This document shows positions 1 to 8,904 of a stretch of 13,579 bases of DNA, one piece after another. The position numbers were made by a program, and so were the translations under genes. Source of the DNA: Larix sibirica (Eukaryota > Streptophyta > Pinopsida > Pinales > Pinaceae). The stretch's first letter is position 1. Every line of letters begins with the position of its first letter. Under the pieces are notes generated by a model. That model saw nothing but the letters and a program-made list of their open reading frames with translations. It was not told the origin of the DNA and did not search any database. The stretch spans positions 30,644-44,222 of the forward strand of contig NWUY0300002499.1 of the NCBI GenBank assembly GCA_004151065.3. Direction: 5' to 3'.

Positions 1-640
1 ACATAAAAGCAATTTACTTGCCATATAAACATTGTGAAAATGTAGAGACTAAGTTGGTTAATGGCTTTCCCTTCTCTTATATACACAATCTTTTCAATCA
101 TTCTTTTAAGATTGATTTATCATGCCAACATCTAAGCCTCATTAAGGCAGATTTCCATGTTAGGTGCTAGAATCTAAGAAAGTCTCCTAATATTCACATA
201 TAAGTTCCATCCATTGCTTAATGCAATCTAGGATATGTATTTGCTGAAATACATTAGATATTGTGCTATAGATAGAGGCCAATGTGGTAAGAGTGCAATT
301 GAGTATATCGAAAGAAAAGGAATGATGGGGCATGTCTTAGCAAGAGGCTTGGTTCTACAAGAAGCAATTGCATGACAATATAATAACTAAAGACCATGGG
401 AAAAACGACAACTATATAGGAAGTTTGCCCTAGGTTAGTGTGACTCATTAAAATGAATAAATTGTGAAAACTTTGTTAGACATAAGAGTATGCCCCACAA
501 GTAGAAGATCAAAATTAGGAATGGCATACTATTCTAAATAGTAAAGCTAAGGATATTGGGAAGAGACAACTTACCTTATTTTCCTTAACATTGTTGCCAC
601 TCTAGTGTTGGTGCCCTTATTCTCCATGGATCTTAACATG

Positions 641-806
641 TAAGCATTGGATTTATAAAACATTAAATGTTTGGAAGTTGATATAAAAGAACATTTCAAG
701 TGTGATTACATCTTTAATTCTTGTAAGCATTGGATTTATAAAACATTAAATGTTTGGAAGTTGATAGAAAAGAACATTTCAAGTGTGATTACAGCGTTAA
801 TTCTTC
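641..806. repeat. 83-nt tandem duplication inside copy A
   Basis: Two head-to-tail copies start with 'taagcattggatttataaaa' at 641 and 724, a period of 83 nt, with only a few differences. Copy B has a single equivalent (about 3945-4030). The duplication therefore arose in copy A after the large duplication, or was lost from copy B. A shorter shared relative ('aagtgtgattacatctct') follows at about 830 in both copies. Confidence 0.9.
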
Positions 807-1073
807 AGCGTCAACATGAAAGAGCATTTTAAGTGTGATTACATCTCTTATAACAATGGTATGGTTGGGCAAAAGAATTGTTGATGCTAGAATAACATAT
901 TGATAATTTATTCGAGCAAAATGAGGTAGTTTAGATAGATATTTCCAATGAATTTAATGATGTGATGTAATATGTATTTAAGATTAATGATGTAATGAGA
1001 TATGCATTTCAAGAAAATGATTCTAGATTGATCCTACAAATAGTTATATAAAAGCAAATAGGCATAGGCCCAA

Positions 1074-1167
1074 AGATACAAAAGAGATCATTTAGAATCT
1101 TAGTGCTTTGAAAGGTTTCTAGATACAAAAGAGATCATTTAGAAACTTAGTGCTTTGAAAGGTTTTT
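1074..1167. repeat. 47-nt tandem duplication inside copy A
   Basis: The sequence beginning 'agatacaaaagagatcattt' occurs at 1074 and again at 1121, a period of 47 nt, nearly identical. Copy B carries one copy at about 4313-4360. This is the second micro-duplication that makes copy A longer than copy B. Confidence 0.88.
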
Positions 1168-1557
1168 ATGAAGCATTAATGTGATTTGTGCTTAAAACAT
1201 TGTTTCATTAGCACCTTTAATAAATTATGTAGTAGTTAGAGTACTTTAGAAAAATGTGAAAATTGTAATAGATGCATGAGGTCATGAGGGGTATTACCCA
1301 TGCTTGGGATGAAGAGATAGAAACAAATCTATGTGGAAACAAGATGCCACACAAAATGTAGTTTACATGTACATACTACTCATTTGAGTCTCTAATCGAA
1401 ATTGTTGGTATTTGCTAAACAAGATGTAGTTTAGCATGGCTGTAATCATTGTTGGATTATTATATGGCAATTGGGTATGTTATTATCTAACAATTTCGAG
1501 TTGCATATTTTTGTAAATAGCAAATCCTTCACCTTATAACAATAACACGCAATAATA

Positions 1558-1640
1558 TGTTAATTATGATGGTCATAATTAGGACTTAGGCGTTCTTTAG
1601 ACATATAACCATCCTATACTAATAATCAAATTGTTATTCT
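1558..1640 (+). repeat. Partial copia LTR start at the end of copy A
   Basis: From 1558 the sequence TGTTAATTATGATGG, followed by an 'aattaggacttagg' stretch, matches the start of the copia 5' LTR at 4743 and, more weakly, the 3' LTR at 9415. Similarity fades after about 1610 and copy B begins near 1671. The simplest reading is that the large duplication had one breakpoint about 100 nt inside this LTR. A perfect 9-bp inverted repeat (1561-1569 with 1573-1581, loop TGG) lies at the LTR tip; in the 4743 copy it has one mismatch. Confidence 0.65.
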
Positions 1641-1670
1641 AAGGCAATTTAATATATGCTCATCGTCCAA

Positions 1671-1980
1671 AACACATAACAATTTACTTGCCATATAAAC
1701 ATTGTGAGAAGGTAGAGACTAAGTTGGTTAATGGCTTTTCCTTCTCTTATATACACAATCTTTTCAATCCTATTCTAAGATTGGTTTATCATGCCAACAT
1801 CTAGGCTTCATTAAGTCAAAGAATGTCCTATTAGGTGCTAGAATCTAAGAAAGTCTCCTTATATTCATTTATCAGTTCCATCCATTGCTTAATCCAATCT
1901 AGTATATGTATTTGCTGAAATACATGTCTTTGTTAGCTGCGCTATAAATAGGGGCCAATGTGGTAAGGGTGCAATTGAGT
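1671..1980. repeat. Copy B of the tandem duplication, left part
   Basis: This is the start of the second unit, about 90% identical by eye to 1-300. It is cut at 1980, just after 'gtgcaattgag', by the LINE insertion and resumes near 3626. It contains the best TATA-like motif of the region (1943-1950). Confidence 0.88.
1943..1950 (+). promoter_or_regulatory. TATA-box-like motif in copy B
   Basis: TATAAATA followed by GGGGCC matches the plant TATA consensus. The matching position in copy A (267-274) reads TATAGATA, which is degraded. No gene follows: 30 nt downstream the sequence enters the LINE. It may be a relic promoter of whatever repeat the unit derives from. An isolated TATA match in AT-rich DNA is weak evidence. 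Confidence 0.3.
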
Positions 1981-2003
1981 TTGCTTGTTTTTGTTTTTTT
2001 TTC
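1981..2003 (-). other. A-rich 3' tail of the LINE
   Basis: The plus strand is T-rich with a run of nine T (about 1994-2002), so the LINE transcript strand ends in an interrupted A-tail. This marks the 3' end of the insert and agrees with the coding orientation. Confidence 0.65.
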
Positions 2004-2017
2004 ATAGAAAAAAATCA

Positions 2018-2042
2018 TAACTTCATCATCAAAATGAAGTTA
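2018..2042 (-). other. Hairpin near the LINE 3' end
   Basis: A perfect 9-bp inverted repeat (2018-2026 TAACTTCAT with 2034-2042 ATGAAGTTA, 7-nt loop) lies about 15-40 nt from the A-rich tail. Some LINEs, such as the eel UnaL2 type, use a 3'-terminal stem-loop as the reverse-transcriptase recognition site; a role here is inference. An AT-rich stem of this length can also occur by chance. Confidence 0.45.
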
Positions 2043-2399
2043 CATTTCTCACAGATCTAACTAATATGGATATCAGAAAATAAAAAAAATAGTTGATCCT
2101 TAGCTTTTAAATAGCTCATTAAATCCTCATTAAAGAGTACCTTGCATAATAAGGACTGATATAGAGATCAAAAGATCAAAACAAATTTAGTAGATTCAAA
2201 GCTATAATTAGCTCGCTATATCTTCTAGAAAGTATTTATACAGTGATATTCAAATCCTATTGATCATAAAAAGGAAACAAAAGACCAAATCTATTCTTAT
2301 AGATTCATTCGGAAAAAGACTGTACTATGTACTGCTTTTAAAAAACTTTTAGATAAATGATCTCCCTTTGAAGTTCAGGATGCTTCTTCAAGATCTAGA

Positions 2400-3608
2400 T
2401 CAAAATATAAAAGTTTGAACCACTGAACTTGAACCATCTTTAAATTTCTTGATGTGCCATTCTCCCATTTCCAAACTTGTTCCTGCTTTTGAGAGAGCAC
2501 CTGCTTCGCTGTTCCTTTCTCTCTATATATGACATAAACTGTTAACTTCCATCTTTTTATGCAGGGACTTTATCTCTTTTAACAAAGGATCAAGGGTAAT
2601 ATTGCGACATTTCTTCTCCTCCATCATCCATTCTATTACTAGCTTTGAATCTCTGAATATTTGAAGTTGTTTAATATTCTTCTTTAAGTCTAGAATAGGT
2701 AAAAGCTTAAGGGTGTATAGTTCTGCAAAATGATTGGACCCTTTTCCCAACCCTGAACTGGATTGATATTTAACCTACTTGGAAAGATAAAGAACACCTC
2801 CTGCCCCGCATAAATTCTAATCCTTTGCTGCTCCATCAAAGTAAGCCCAAGGATTATTCCAATCCATGGATTCTTCAGGGAACTGTCTCTTACCAATTTT
2901 AATTTCAAGATGAGGATAACTAATTTGGATTAAAATGCTACACCTAGCACAAATTTGTGGATTTATAAACCTGTCTTCAAACAAAAGTCCATTTATGGCT
3001 ATCCAAATTTGCCATGCTATGATAAGTAGAAAAGCTTTAAAATTACATAAATTCTAGGAGTGACACCAATTCCATAAACAAACGCTCACAGAAGAGCCCA
3101 CCCAAGCGCACTTGATATGCAACAGACTTTCTACTGCTTTAAAAACCATGAGAAGGAATCTACACTCAACAAACATGTGTTGATTGGTTTCTTCTGTAAT
3201 TTTGCAAACGTAACAATATCTTGGTCCTAATCTGTTCTGATTTTGTAAGTGATCCCATGTTAAAACCTTCTTTCTCAATATCAGTGACATAAGAATCTTT
3301 GACTTTGGTGGGCAGCTGAACTTCCAGACTGATTTCCACCACCAATCTGGTTTTTTCAATTGATTTAACATTAGGGATTCATATCATTTTTTGGGATTAT
3401 ACTCCCCATGGGGATTTCGGTGCCATACTAGACTATCTTTTTGCATCGTAAGTTTCACATTTGCTTTCTTGAGCTGATTTGTGAAGGTCCTCCATCTACT
3501 GGCATCTTCTTCTCTAAATCCCAAATCAACATCTTTTACCCATCCTTGTCCAGATAAAGAGTCAACTTCGTATTTTGCAAATTCGTTAAGATAAAAGAGT
3601 CCTTTGAA
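2400..3608 (-). pseudogene. LINE ORF2 C-terminal pseudogene (zf-RVT + RNase H)
   Basis: One minus-strand frame reads from 3608 to a stop at 2400-2402 with no frameshift but five internal stops: TGA 3384-3386, TAG 3054-3056, TAG 2817-2819, TAG 2775-2777 and TAG 2523-2525. Another TGA sits at 3609-3611 beside the truncation. In order: a linker with DSLVWHRNPHGEY; the zf-RVT domain (WWWKSVWKFSCPPK, then CYVC and HMFVEC giving the CCHC set); a tryptophan-rich AWQIWIAINGLLF stretch; and an RNase H domain with YFDGAA (first Asp, codon 2835-2837), FAELYTL (Glu, 2721-2723), IFRDSK (Asp, 2649-2651) and an RERNSEAGALSK tail. In that tail the usual last Asp of 'AD.LSK' is Gly (2499-2501). In the family this protein copies LINE RNA at the nick and removes the template. 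This copy is dead: no endonuclease or RT, several stops and a lost RNase H residue. Confidence 0.9.
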
Positions 3609-3625
3609 TCAAAGTTGCATCACCA

Positions 3626-4845
3626 TATTGAAGGGCTAAAAAGGAACATTGAGACATGTTTTAGCAAGAGGCTTGGTTCTACAAGAAGCAATTGCATGAC
3701 AATAGCATAACAAAAGACCATGGACAAATGACAACTATATAGGAAGTTTGCCACAAGTTAGCATGACTGATTTGTATGATAAATTGTGATAACTTTGTTA
3801 GACATAAGAGTATGTTCCAAAACTAGAAGATCAAAATTAGGATTTTAAACACTAAAGCTAAGGATATTGAGAAGAGACAACTTACCTCATTTTCCTTAAC
3901 ATGGTTTCCACTCTAGTGTTGGTGCCCTTACTCTCCATTGTCCTTAACATGTCAACATTAGATTTAGAAAACAATAAATGCTTGGAAGTTGATATGAAAG
4001 AACATTTTACGTGTGATTACATATTTAATGCTTTAAAGTCAACATGAAAGAACATTTTAAGTGTGATTACATCTCTTGTAACAATGGTATGGTTGGGAAA
4101 AATAATTGTTGATGTTAGAATAACATACTACTAAATTATTCAAGAAAAACAAGGTAGTTTAGAGTGAGAAATTTCCAATGAATTTAATGATGTGAGGTGA
4201 TATGCATTTAAGATTAATGATGTAATGAGGTATGCATTTCAAGAAAATGATTATAGATTGATCCTAAAAATAATAGTATAAAATTAAATAAGCGTAGGCC
4301 CAAAGATACAAAAGAGTTTATTTAGAATCTTAGTACTTTGAAAGGTTTCTATGGAGCATTGATGTGAATTGTGCTTAAAACATTGTTTCATTGGCACCTT
4401 TAATAAATTATGTAGGAATTAGAGTACTTTAGAAAAATGTGAAAATTGTAATAGATGCATGAGGCCATGAGGGGTATTACCGATGTTTGGGATGAAGAGA
4501 GGGAAAAAAATCTCCGTGGAAACAAGATGCCACACAAAACACAATTTATAGGTACATAATACTCATTTGAGTCTCTAATCGAAATTGTTGGCTTTTGATG
4601 GACAATATGTAGTTTGACATGACTGTAATCATTGTTGGATTATCATATGGCAGCTGGGTATGTTGTCATCTAACAATTTAGAGTTGCATATTTTTCTAAA
4701 TAGCAAATTCTTCACCTTACAAGAATAACAAGCAATTAAGTATGTTAATTATAATGGTCATAATTAGGACTTAAGCGTTCTTTAGACATATAATAGTCTT
4801 ATTTTATAATAAATTGATGTATTGATCATTATATAAATGTAATCA
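3626..4845. repeat. Copy B of the tandem duplication, right part
   Basis: Matching to copy A resumes here: 'gcaagaggcttggttctac' at about 3664 pairs with 340, and the match runs to about 4800, fading by 4845. It passes directly into the copia 5' LTR at 4743, so the last ~100 nt of the unit overlap that LTR. No coding potential was seen. It lacks the two micro-duplications of copy A. Confidence 0.85.
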
Positions 4846-4908
4846 TTAAAATATTAGGTGTTTTGGGAGTTACATTGCTATTATCTTCCCTATTATGTAG
4901 TGAGACAT
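4743..4908 (+). repeat. Copia 5' LTR, first part
   Basis: It starts TGTTAATTATAATGG and aligns along its length, with gaps, to the 3' LTR at 9415-9607: 'taataaa.tgatgta', 'aaatatta', 'ctattatgtagtgagacat' against 'cactatgtaatgagacat'. The match stops right after 'gagacat' (4902-4908), where unrelated sequence begins. Divergence from the 3' LTR is large, so the element is old. Confidence 0.6.
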
Positions 4909-5651
4909 CGTTGTTGGCTTCCGAGGTTGCTTTGGAAGTGTTTACAACATGTTTGGGGGCATTTTATGAGATTTCAGGTACATGGTGTATACTCATACCT
5001 TAGATGGTTCGTGATGGATTTGCACATGAGCGATGGTCCATGATGGATTTGCACATTAGAGATGGCTTATTCGGTGGTTGCTTGACTTCATTTGGGTTCT
5101 TGCATCATATTCTTCCTTGGGGTGTTGGATATATCTTGATAACTATGGTGATGCTCTACATGATGGCCACATGGAGATGGTTGCTTGCTTGGGGAACATT
5201 GTACTTGGGAGGAGTGTTTTACACCATGGAGGAGGGCATTGGGTCCTAGACAACATAAGGTAGCTTGGATGTTTGCATGGAGGTTTAGTGTTGGCTCGGG
5301 GATGCTTAGGTTGCAACAATGTTCATGTAGGGGGTGTGGAGCCAATGGAGTACATGGTTTAAGAGGATTGTTGAAGTCTTTGGAGGCTTGTAGGAGGAGT
5401 GTTGGGCACACCTTGTGAAGTTCTCTTGCATTTGGAGTCTTGCTTGTGGATGGCATTATTGTGGAGCTTGACATGTGTACCCTTGGAGTGTAGTGCTCCA
5501 TGTGTTATTGTAGGTTGCTTATAAGGGCTTAGGCCCACATATGTATTATTGGTCTTATTTACTTCTCATAAATATAGAGTAATGGAAGAGTGATTGCTTA
5601 TCATCATCATTTGTACTCTTATCTTTGTACTTGTATTCTTGGAGTGAGACA

Positions 5652-5675
5652 CTAGGGTTCAAGAGGAAACCCTAG
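5652..5675. other. Hairpin made of telobox-like arms
   Basis: CTAGGGTT (5652-5659) pairs with AACCCTAG (5668-5675) over an 8-nt loop. AAACCCTA is the plant telo-box found in promoters and leaders of translation-related genes. More TAGGGTT copies lie at about 5900 and 5936, inside the same G+T-rich block. Regulatory activity is not shown. Confidence 0.45.
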
Positions 5676-5845
5676 GAGAATTTATGAAAGGGAAATATGG
5701 CATTTTTCTTGGGAACTTGCTCTTGTGACACACTAGGATTTACTCTTGTGAAGAAGATGTTGGATATGATCATTCATACATTCTTGTGTAGAGATGTGAT
5801 AAAGAAGAGCACACCGCTCCTCTTCTCTCTCTTGAATCTTCTTAT

Positions 5846-5850
<5 letters not shown>

Positions 5851-5892
<42 letters not shown>
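5851..5892 (+). repeat. (CT)21 microsatellite
   Basis: Twenty-one uninterrupted CT dinucleotides, preceded by a pyrimidine-rich stretch (5815-5836) and followed by 'gagttgctagggtttcttg'. CT runs next to a telobox are common in plant 5' leaders. A perfect tract this long should be length-variable between individuals. Confidence 0.97.
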
Positions 5893-5896
<4 letters not shown>

Positions 5897-6348
5897 TGCT
5901 AGGGTTTCTTGAGGCTTGTTGGAACATCTTGAAGACTAGGGTTAGGGATTCATCCCTTGGAGGTTAGAATTTTAAGATGAAACCCTGGGTTGCACTTTGT
6001 GAAGAGAAGAGGAAGAGTTATAATGTCTTGGAGGGATGTTTGTCTGGATTTCTTTAGTGTGAGCTAGGGATTTATTGGTTTTTCCTAGCTAGGGGTTTAG
6101 AGAGCTAGAAAATTATACTAATCTTGGGATAATGCTATGATATGTACATGAACTTCAAATTTATGCATACTAATGAAATCTTTAGCTCTCCAATATTTGT
6201 GTAAATTGAGGATTTGATTTTCAGCCATCCATATTCTTGATGGTTTGTAATTCTAGTGACTATATGTCTCTGATTTAACATAAATTAAGGGTGAATATGT
6301 TAAGTAATTTAACATTATAATTTAAGAAAAAAGGGAATATTTACTCTT

Positions 6349-6399
6349 GTTTTTATAGCTGTCATAATTGTTTTCATAGCTGTCATAATTGTTTTCATA
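6349..6399. repeat. 21-nt tandem repeat, ~2.3 copies
   Basis: The unit 'atagctgtcataattgttttc' occurs at 6355 and 6376 with partial flanking copies. It is a short direct repeat in non-coding DNA with no inferred function. Confidence 0.85.
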
Positions 6400-6650
6400 T
6401 ATGTTATGTGCACAATATGATGCCCTAGAGGCTGAAACTTATTGGAACACATTGGTATCTTTTTTATTTTCCTAAATGATTGGTGTTGTGAAAAAATGAA
6501 ATATCATCTATTGTGTTGTTATAATTTATATTTCATAGCAGTCTCAACATTGAAAATTCACAAATGTAAGATATGGGAAACCTCTAGAAAAGAGATGACA
6601 ATTTATGTTTTGGGCTAAATCTTAACAACATAAAAAATTGTACAATTCAA

Positions 6651-6715
6651 TTACTCAATATAAATCAATCATCCCTCATAGTACATCTCTATCTACATTC
6701 TAACATATGTAAACA
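6651..6715 (+). repeat. Copia 5' LTR, terminal part
   Basis: The stretch 'ctcaatataaatcaatc...tctatctacattctaacatatgt' aligns loosely to the 3' LTR end ('ctcaataatg...tctatcttattctagtatgtgca', 9610-9663). It lies just upstream of the primer binding site, as the U5 end should, with a CA at 6714-6715 as a possible terminus. The alignment is short and gapped. Confidence 0.45.
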
Positions 6716-6721
6716 ATGATA

Positions 6722-6733
6722 TGGTATCAAAGC
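6722..6733 (+). promoter_or_regulatory. Primer binding site, tRNA-iMet type
   Basis: TGGTATCAAAGC differs by one base (A for G) from TGGTATCAGAGC, the plant retrotransposon site complementary to the 3' end of initiator tRNA-Met. It sits 6 nt after the inferred LTR end, and the gag remnants follow on the same strand. It would prime minus-strand DNA synthesis. Confidence 0.72.
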
Positions 6734-8001
6734 TATGATAAAGAGAAATTGTGTAGGAGTCGAGAAACTGCTTACCCTCACAAGGTGGACACAAAAAAAC
6801 CAACTTTAAATGGAGGTATCTTGGTAATTCAAGCCTACATAGAATTATAAAGAAATCCCAGGGAGAATTACCATGTGAGGAACAATAATAGAGCTGATTT
6901 AGGTGTATGGTTATAGTCATGGGAAAGGTTTGGCAAGAGATCTTTTAATTTTGAGTCTTTTAAGGCTTTCATGACAGAGAGGGGTCATGCTAGTTATAGG
7001 GTTAAGTACATAGGATTTCAGGGTGTGTTACAACACAGAATTAGGGTACGAACAATAATGTAGAAACATGTAAATTATGTTTAAGGGCCAATCTAGATAC
7101 ATTTATTGTCTGGATCCAGTGTTTGTATTGCAAATATTTAGGTGTAAGCTAAACGTTTCTGGAAAATTTTCTTGTCGGAATTCGACTGAGATTTTTGAAA
7201 TTACATAGTATATACATTGTCTGGTTTGCATAATATGGGTGCACAAGGGTTTTTTAGGGCACTAAATCCATTTATGAAATAAAAAATGCAATTTGAACAA
7301 TGAAAAATCACAATTTCAACAAAGATTTTATCGCTCAATTTTGGTAAAAGTGACCGGAAAAGTCCAAAACGTAGAATGATTAGCCATCTCCAAATATTCA
7401 TAGTAGGGACAACCTATCAAACAATGATTAAGAATTGACAAGAAGACGATCTGCCAAAATGTCATTAACGGACGATGCAATGTTGACCTATAGCTAAGAA
7501 GTTTCTAGGTAAGAAGAGTAGATTTTGTTGGACCTGTAATAGAGAGAAGCCAATTCATGATGTAGCAAAACAAAGAACCCATAGTCACTAGGGAATTCAT
7601 AATAGTGAGTTTTGCATTTGAAGTGTTTTTTTTTTGTGAGTTAATTATCTTTTAGGATCGAAATTAAAATTGAATATGCAATGTTGTATCAAGATTCTTA
7701 AGAAAATTTGGCAAACATAAACCTCTTTACATAATTTGCCTATGATCAATAGTAATTGCTCAGTATGATTTAGAGTGGGTTGTTGCTACTGAAATTGGGA
7801 TATTGGTAATATAATAAAGCATTGAATCATGGTAGTGAATTAAGATCTTTGTGGTATATTTAAACTTTCAAGGAAACAAAGAGTGCTTGCCATTTTTGAA
7901 TACATGTACTTAGACAAATTTGTTTTCAGAAAGGAGGTGTAAAGTATAATAGACAAGGATGTTCAGGTTGGATATAATGCAAGAAATTGGGAGGTTATAA
8001 T
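6734..8001 (+). other. Copia leader / 5' gag region, no readable gene
   Basis: This AT-rich stretch lies between the primer binding site and the first recognisable gag codons. It should contain the untranslated leader and gag N-terminus, but all frames are closed by many stops and I could not match any part to a copia gag N-terminus. The minus-strand open stretches at 6693-6920 and 7201-7401 look like chance. The 1.27 kb length is more than a leader plus the missing gag start would need, so a further insertion is possible. Confidence 0.4.
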
Positions 8002-8567
8002 AATCTTGACCAACTCTTTGTAACCAACAATATGATGGCTAAAGTGCAACACATGGATGATTCTTCAAGATTTTAGTGTTTGGAAAACATGCATGAGACT
8101 TTATATCAGAGTTAATATTTTTCTTAATTATTAGTATTATTCACAACAAATATGGTGGAACTTGAATCTCTTAAGGTGCATTACTTAATGAAAATAATAA
8201 ACATTAGAGATTAGTTGAAATCCATTGATAAAAAACTTGAAGAAGAAGACATGGTAACAATTACATTAAAATCCCTGCAACCTTCACATGTTTTTTTTAA
8301 AACCTTGAATATAACCAATGAAGATGTTGATATGACATTTGAGCAATTTAGTAATAAATTTTTAAAGAAGGATAGGTGGAAGAAGCAGTTTGGAAGCAAC
8401 ATTGTGAATGGAGATTCAAAAGTAGCCTTAAAAGTGCATTCCAAGGGAGAAGGAAAACATAAAATGACAAGGAGATTACTAATTTATATACTCAAAAACT
8501 TGAGAAACATATGACGTGTTTTTACTGTGGCCAACTAGGATATAAGGCCAAGTTTTGTAAGAAGTGA
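8002..8567 (+). pseudogene. gag: Copia gag pseudogene with degenerate zinc knuckle
   Basis: Fragments follow copia Gag order. The first, 8002-8073 (NLDQLFVTNNMMAKVQHMDD), matches the 'W..L...Y.....kv..L...l' region and ends at TAG 8074. After a gap, VHYLMKIINIRD, a TAG at 8212-8214, then LEEEDMVTITLKSLQPSHVFF, ITNEDVDMTFEQFSNKFLKKD and RWKKQFGS (8215-8514) match the UBN2-type gag core. A one-base loss near 8463-8466 shifts the frame, after which CFYCGQLGYKAKFC (8517-8558) gives a CX2CX4(H)X4C knuckle with Tyr (TAT) replacing His. The protein would form the virus-like particle and bind element RNA. It is dead through stops, a frameshift, an altered zinc ligand and a missing N-terminus. Confidence 0.78.
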
Positions 8568-8681
8568 TTGTGGAATGAAAAATACAGCTAGGAGTGTTCT
8601 TTCTAATATCTATGTGAGAAGAAACAAACCACTGTAGCCGAAATATGAAAAGGAATAATAATTTTATGTGTTTGTGATTAG

Positions 8682-8780
8682 GATAAATTAGTCATTGAGA
8701 GAAAAACAAATTGGTACATTGATTTAGGTGTGTCAAGACATATTACTAATAAAAAAGGTTGGTATTGTTGTTTTGAGTGA
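8682..8780 (+). pseudogene. pol: Copia pol: protease active-site fragment
   Basis: This is in the same frame as the zinc knuckle, between TAG 8679 and TGA 8778. WYIDLGVSRHITNKKGWY (8712-8765) is the copia protease start, normally WYIDSGAS.H. The catalytic D-[ST]-G is D-L-G here (TTA for TCA) and the next Ala is Val, both explained by single C-to-T changes. The aspartic protease would process the Gag-Pol polyprotein; with the Ser/Thr of the triad lost it would be inactive. Its place about 120 nt after the knuckle is normal for the family. Confidence 0.75.
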
Positions 8781-8904
8781 CAGAGAAGAACACTGAGTTA
8801 AAGTCAAGGGAAGTGTGCAACCTTAGATGTGAGGTAAGAGGTTGTTATTTAGGGATGCCTACTATGTCTTTGGTTTCCATAATAAATCACTTTTTGTTAG
8901 TTAG

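Larger units (their letters stand above)
1..1670. repeat. Copy A of a ~1.6 kb tandem duplication
   Basis: This AT-rich, non-coding block is repeated downstream as copy B (1671-1980 plus 3626-~4845). By eye, bases 1-300 match 1671-1980 at roughly 90%, and 330-1600 match 3650-4800 similarly. Landmarks shared by both copies are 'aatttacttgccatataaac', 'gcaagaggcttggttctac', 'ggtgccctta' and 'ttggatta'. Copy A is longer than copy B by about 130 nt, which two internal micro-duplications (641-806 and 1074-1167) account for. No reading frame here resembles a known protein. The 3' end holds the first ~80 nt of a copia-type LTR (from 1558). The left boundary lies at or beyond the window edge, so more copies could lie upstream. 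Confidence 0.88.
1981..3625 (-). mobile_element. 5'-truncated LINE (non-LTR retrotransposon) inserted in copy B
   Basis: Comparison with the uninterrupted copy A places the insert between 'gcaattgag' (ends 1979) and 'tattgaa' (from about 3626). Its minus strand encodes the C-terminal part of a plant L1-type ORF2 (zf-RVT domain, then RNase H), followed by a ~420 nt 3' UTR and an A-rich 3' tail, seen as T-rich 1981-2003 on the plus strand. The endonuclease and reverse-transcriptase domains are absent, as expected for 5' truncation during target-primed reverse transcription. I see no clear target-site duplication; a few target bases appear lost. The size (~1.65 kb) compares with about 5-7 kb for full plant L1 elements. 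Confidence 0.88.
4909..6650. mobile_element. Insertion in the copia 5' LTR; G+T-rich, LTR- or leader-like
   Basis: The 3' LTR reads straight through 'gagacatg-tctcaat', whereas here ~1.74 kb separates 'gagacat' from 'ctcaat'. The left ~1.1 kb (4909-6010) is clearly richer in G and T than its surroundings. It contains a TATAA-like motif beside a GGGCTTAGGCCC palindrome (about 5520-5534), a polyadenylation-like 'cataaatata' (about 5568), several TAGGGTT motifs and a (CT)21 run. This layout resembles the U3-R-U5 of a second LTR retrotransposon (solo LTR) or a captured 5' leader. I could not find matching TG/CA ends or a target duplication, so the class is uncertain. The right part (6120-6650) is AT-rich without features except a 21-nt repeat. 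No coding frame here resembles a known protein. Confidence 0.5.

Noticed and set aside
266-448. 60-codon minus-strand open frame in copy A
   Set aside because: The matching part of copy B does not keep it as a similar protein, and no motif is present.
4858-5418. Several overlapping plus-strand open frames in the G+T-rich block
   Set aside because: They overlap in different frames, share no homology I can see and reflect low stop density rather than selection.
5088-5501. 137-codon open frame on the minus strand
   Set aside because: It lies opposite a G+T-rich strand, where few stop codons arise by composition. It shows no recognisable domain and is rich in Pro, His and Ser as composition predicts.
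8211-8444. Minus-strand open frame opposite gag
   Set aside because: The plus strand has clear copia Gag motifs, so this is an antisense shadow.
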